64,000 nt of DNA from Hemibagrus wyckioides (lineage: Eukaryota; Chordata; Actinopteri; Siluriformes; Bagridae): positions 19,700,352 to 19,764,351 of the forward strand of contig NC_080720.1 of assembly GCF_019097595.1 (NCBI RefSeq), in the 5' to 3' direction. The notes beneath the pieces were generated by a model. The model ran no database searches and was not told where the DNA came from. It saw only the letters and a list, made by a program, of their open reading frames with translations. Shown piece by piece: positions 60,573-64,000 of this stretch. A program made the position numbers and the translations under genes. How positions within the stretch are numbered: the first letter of the stretch is position 1; the number at the start of each line of letters is the position of its first letter.

Positions 60573-61539
60573 AGGCCACCACATTCCCACAGAATGACAC
60601 AAAAAGGGACAAAACACAGAGCTGCTTCATGATATCCTTCCTCATCTTTCCCAGCACCCAGCTCCTCATCTCTTCCCTTCTCCCTATGAGTCCCAAATAC
60701 AAACCAACCGACACAGGCACAATCGCACTCAACTGTCTGTAATTTAGATTAATTCCTTCCACATTTTCTCCAAGGCTTACATGTTCACCCCACCCCCGTG
60801 CTTGTTTTTATGCTCTCGTTATTCAGATTCCTTGTACCCACAAACCACCCCCTGCCAGGCCCCCCACTGTTACGCTGGCCAGAAAGCAACTCAACAACAA
60901 TCCACCCCTGCCCCCAAGACTCCAGCCAGGTATATCGACGCTATGTAGTATGTGCATGTCAAAGCATGGCACGGGTTCTGGCTTGACTTTCAACTGTACA
61001 AACTCTGTACGCTTGTATGTGCTGATGGACATATGATAAAGCCTGTTTAATCTGAAGGAATTTCAGAGTGGTTACAGCGGTTTGGAGTTTCTGTTCCTAT
61101 TAGTGTTACTGCAAATGACTCCTAATGTAAACCAGCCTGTGAAAGGCTCGACACTGCATGCCTCCACTCAGAGGTGTGGCAAAAAAAAAACCTTACAAGG
61201 AAAAAAACAAAAGTATATTCTTTTTTTGGGGGGGATCTTCACAAGATTGACAAGATTGTAATGTGGTTACTGTAATCAGTTTGCATTATTATAAGGCTTT
61301 ATGAATATCCAACATCTTCCACGCATGTCAGAGTTGCCCTTCTACAGCCAGTCTGAAAATATCTGTGCAACTAATACCTTTCATACCAAGCAAGTGAAAT
61401 AAACAAGTACAATCAAACACATGGTTTCCAACAGCCTACGTCACTGAACCAAGAAACAAGGGTAATATTAAGTGTAATTAAGACAGAAACAAACAAGGTA
61501 TGACAGCTGACTTTGCATATCATGATAAGACTGGAGACT

Positions 61540-62346
61540 TATTAAGAACCTAATTATGCACTTATGACATGGGTCAAATTATGATGGCTATATGACTGGG
61601 TCAGAGCGTCTCCAAAACACCAAGTCTTGTGGGGTGTTCCTGTTATGCAGTGCTTAGTAACTACCAAATGTGGTCTAAGGAAGGACAATCAATGAACCGG
61701 CAATTGGGTTATGGATGCCAAAGCCTCACTGACGAGTGTGGGAAGTGAAGGTAAGCCCATCTGGTCTGATCCCACAGAAGAGCTTCTGTAGCACAAATTG
61801 CTGAAAACTGTTGGTTATGATAGAAAAGTGTCAGAACACACAGTGTTCTATAGAACAAGGCATGCAGATGGATGCAGTGTGATGCTCTGGGCAATGTTCT
61901 GCTGGGAAACCTTGGTAGCCCTGGTATTCATCTTGATGTTACTTTGACATGTACCACCTTCCTAAATAATTTTACAGACCAAGTACACCCCTTCATGGCA
62001 ACCATATTCCCTAATGGAAGTGGATTCTTTAGGCATGATAATGCACCCTGGCACAATGCACAAACTGTTCAGAAATAGTTTGAGGAACATTAGAAAGAGT
62101 TCAAGTGATGACTTGGCCTCCAAATTCCCTAGATCTCAATCTGATTAAGTATCTGTGGGATGTGCTGGACAAACAAGTCCGATCCATTCAGGCCCCACCT
62201 CATGACTTACAGGACTTAAAGGATCTGCTGCTAACTTCTTGGTGCAAGATACCACAGCACACCTTCAGAGGTATTGTGGAGTTCATTCCTCAACAGGTAA
62301 TAGCTATTAATAGGCAGGAAATTTTAATGTTGTGATTGGTGTATAT
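61540..62346 (+). mobile_element. Tc1-like element relic, fourth family
   Basis: From CAGAGCGTCTCCAAAACACC (about 61600) to the right terminal region TTTTAATGTTGTGATTGGTG, ending near 62346. The matching left terminal repeat is not recognisable. The coding region jumps from the HTH portion (near 61850) to the middle, so several hundred bases are deleted, including the first-Asp block. Inactive. Confidence 0.85.
61610..62330 (+). pseudogene. Tc1-like transposase pseudogene
   Basis: HTH part: GATCCCACAGAAGAGCTTCT, AGCACAAATTGCTGAAAACT. Central part: LGNVLLGNLGSPGIHLDVTL, HPFMATIFPNGSGFFRHDNAP (second Asp in HDN). C-terminal part: WPPNSLDLNLIKYLWDVLD and VRSIQAPPHDLQDLKDLL. The DD34E glutamate is replaced by Lys (LIKYLW instead of PIEHLW). 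A stop after AQTVQK and a frameshift further break it. Confidence 0.85.
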
Positions 62347-63441
62347 GTACAACAATTTCTAGTGTTTATATTGAATAATAAAAAAATATCCAGTTAGCAA
62401 CAGCTTTGTGTTCAGAAAATGTTGAAAAAGGAGGTCACAGAAGAATGGCAAAACTGGTTTGAGCTGACAAGAAGGCTGTAGTAACTGCGGTGAGGAGAAA
62501 AGCATTCAGAATGCACAACATGTCGAACCGTGTGGTGGATGGGCTAAAACAGCAGAAAACCACATCAGGTTCCATTCCATTCAACTAAGAATAGGAATCT
62601 AATGCTACTGTGGAAACAAGCATAATACACTATAACCACATCCAATATATATCATCTATTCCTTCTCTATAATAAGAGGCTCAACCTTAACTCAATTTAT
62701 CATTAATCACAAGAATCAGTCAAACAAAGGAAATGACACTTAATGATTTATATTCGATGACATGTTTTGTATCTTGTCAGCTAAATTCGCCATAATATTG
62801 CAGTTACACTTGGTTGGTTTTCAGCCATGACAAATAAACAATTAAAGAGATACATCCTTGTTCAGTCAGACAGTCAATAAAAAAGCATCCATGAAAATAA
62901 CTTTGTGTATTAGGTATCAAATATGTGAAACTACATTTTGTTGGCTTTCCATTATAGTCTTTGAAGCTCAGGCTATTTTTCAGACTGTATCCCAGTACTC
63001 TAAAAGCATAAATTCTACACACAAATGAGCCTACACACAAAATACATAAGAAATGAACCGGTACATATAGTGAGTTATTGATCTATTCACAATGAAAAGC
63101 TTTGCAGCAGGAGATACAATAATACACAGACAGAAAACATGAGAGAATCAGCAGGCTTGAATTTAACAAACACAAGAATGAAGTATGTGCATGCTTGTAT
63201 GTTGCAAAACACATCGGTCAACACCTGTCTAGTAAAAGAGGAAACGAATGCCACAACCATTGGCAGTCAGTCATCAAAGCTAGTCCTCTGAAAGTTAGCA
63301 TGGCTCATCTTTCAGTCTTGTGCGGGAAAAGAATCAAGCAAAGGCGGTTAGAGGCAGCCATAGCTCAGCAGCAAAAGCCACATGGCCGGTCCATCAGGTT
63401 CTGAGGGAGAAGCTCACACTTGCCAGTCACATGAATTACAC

Positions 63442-63484
<43 letters not shown>

Positions 63485-64000
63485 AAAACAAAACACACAC
63501 CCGTGGCGTGAAAAGAGGAAGATATAAGAAAGCACGATGAATAATGTGGCCGTGATAATCATAGGTAAGCTGGAATAATGGCACATTTGTAAAGATGTAT
63601 GACAAAACCTTGTTGCTTTACTAGCTGGTGCATTGCTTGAACAATCGCCCAGAATGCCACCTTTCTCGAACAATTTCACAACCCCACCATGCATTTCCAC
63701 ATCCTGTAATTTGCATTTAGAAAAGTGTCCCTGTTTAAGGATGAGCAAATATTTTCTTATCGTTTTCTGGCAAGCTTTGCTAAACAGCTAATTCTCCTGT
63801 TGTACAGCACCCGGAAAGAATCAGCATGGATTACTATAATGTAAAAAAAAAAAAAAATACAGCCAGGATCTTATCTCTCCTACTCATCGGTTTTACAGTC
63901 ACACCCATTTATAGCATGGAAAGGTGAGAGGTGAAAATACGGAACTGTGTTTACAGGTGATGAATAAACAAACTATTGGGAGATCTATGTAAATCATGCA
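62347..64000. other. Unique sequence with a CA microsatellite
   Basis: No gene recognised. The CA repeat at 63438-63478 and a poly(A) run at 63843-63857 are the only clear structures. Confidence 0.55.
63438..63478. repeat. (CA)n microsatellite
   Basis: About 20 CA units with one CG interruption. Confidence 0.93.

Larger units (their letters stand above)
55346..61539. other. Long AT-rich stretch without recognised gene
   Basis: Six kilobases with only a CT repeat (56849-56880) and a GA repeat (60543-60572). 56260-56420 and 60380-60530 are slightly GC-richer. Short frames of up to 119 codons (55774-56133, minus) show no recognisable domain. Confidence 0.5.

Overview
The window reads as nuclear DNA of a teleost fish. 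It is AT-rich and crowded with microsatellites, and it carries several transposon families typical of fish: Tc1-like elements, a hAT element, Ty3/Gypsy fragments, LINE 3' ends, and a tRNA-like SINE with A and B boxes. The mix would fit an otophysan such as a catfish, but I cannot fix the species. I found no intact protein-coding gene and no exon series I would defend. The window is best read as intergenic sequence or a very long intron. Every long coding signal I could identify belongs to a decayed mobile element.

Layout. 0-2.2 kb: an inverted-repeat element (1071-1765) and a retroelement coding relic (1905-2225). 5.3-8 kb: a LINE 3' end, then a Tc1-like element (5914-7862, minus) into which a 5'-truncated LINE has inserted, followed at once by a 72-bp near-perfect hairpin. 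9.5-13.1 kb: two SINE copies. 14.9-18.9 kb: a Gypsy LTR with gag and pol relics on plus, and a second Gypsy pol relic pointing the other way. 19.7-22.6 kb: a weak 5S-like fragment, a SINE head, a Tc1 scrap and a LINE tail. 28.2-29.0 kb: an internally deleted Tc1 element with both terminal repeats. 32.5-33.2 kb: a CpG-dense stretch with a CTCF-like and an NRF1-like motif, the best candidate regulatory spot. 34-40 kb: dense CT/GA and compound microsatellites, with an exon-like segment at 38.04-38.25 kb. 44.0-44.8 kb: a hAT element bounded by an 8-bp target duplication. 49.2-50.2 kb: a SINE and another Tc1 relic. 61.5-62.3 kb: a further Tc1 relic.

Between these lie several moderately GC-rich, repeat-free blocks with homeodomain-type TAAT motifs or locally raised CpG. 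Such blocks are typical of conserved non-coding elements around developmental genes, but conservation cannot be judged from one sequence, so they are given low confidence. No new multi-gene system is visible. The most useful observations are the nested and deleted transposons, the hairpin, the CpG/CTCF/NRF1 block and the exon-like segment.
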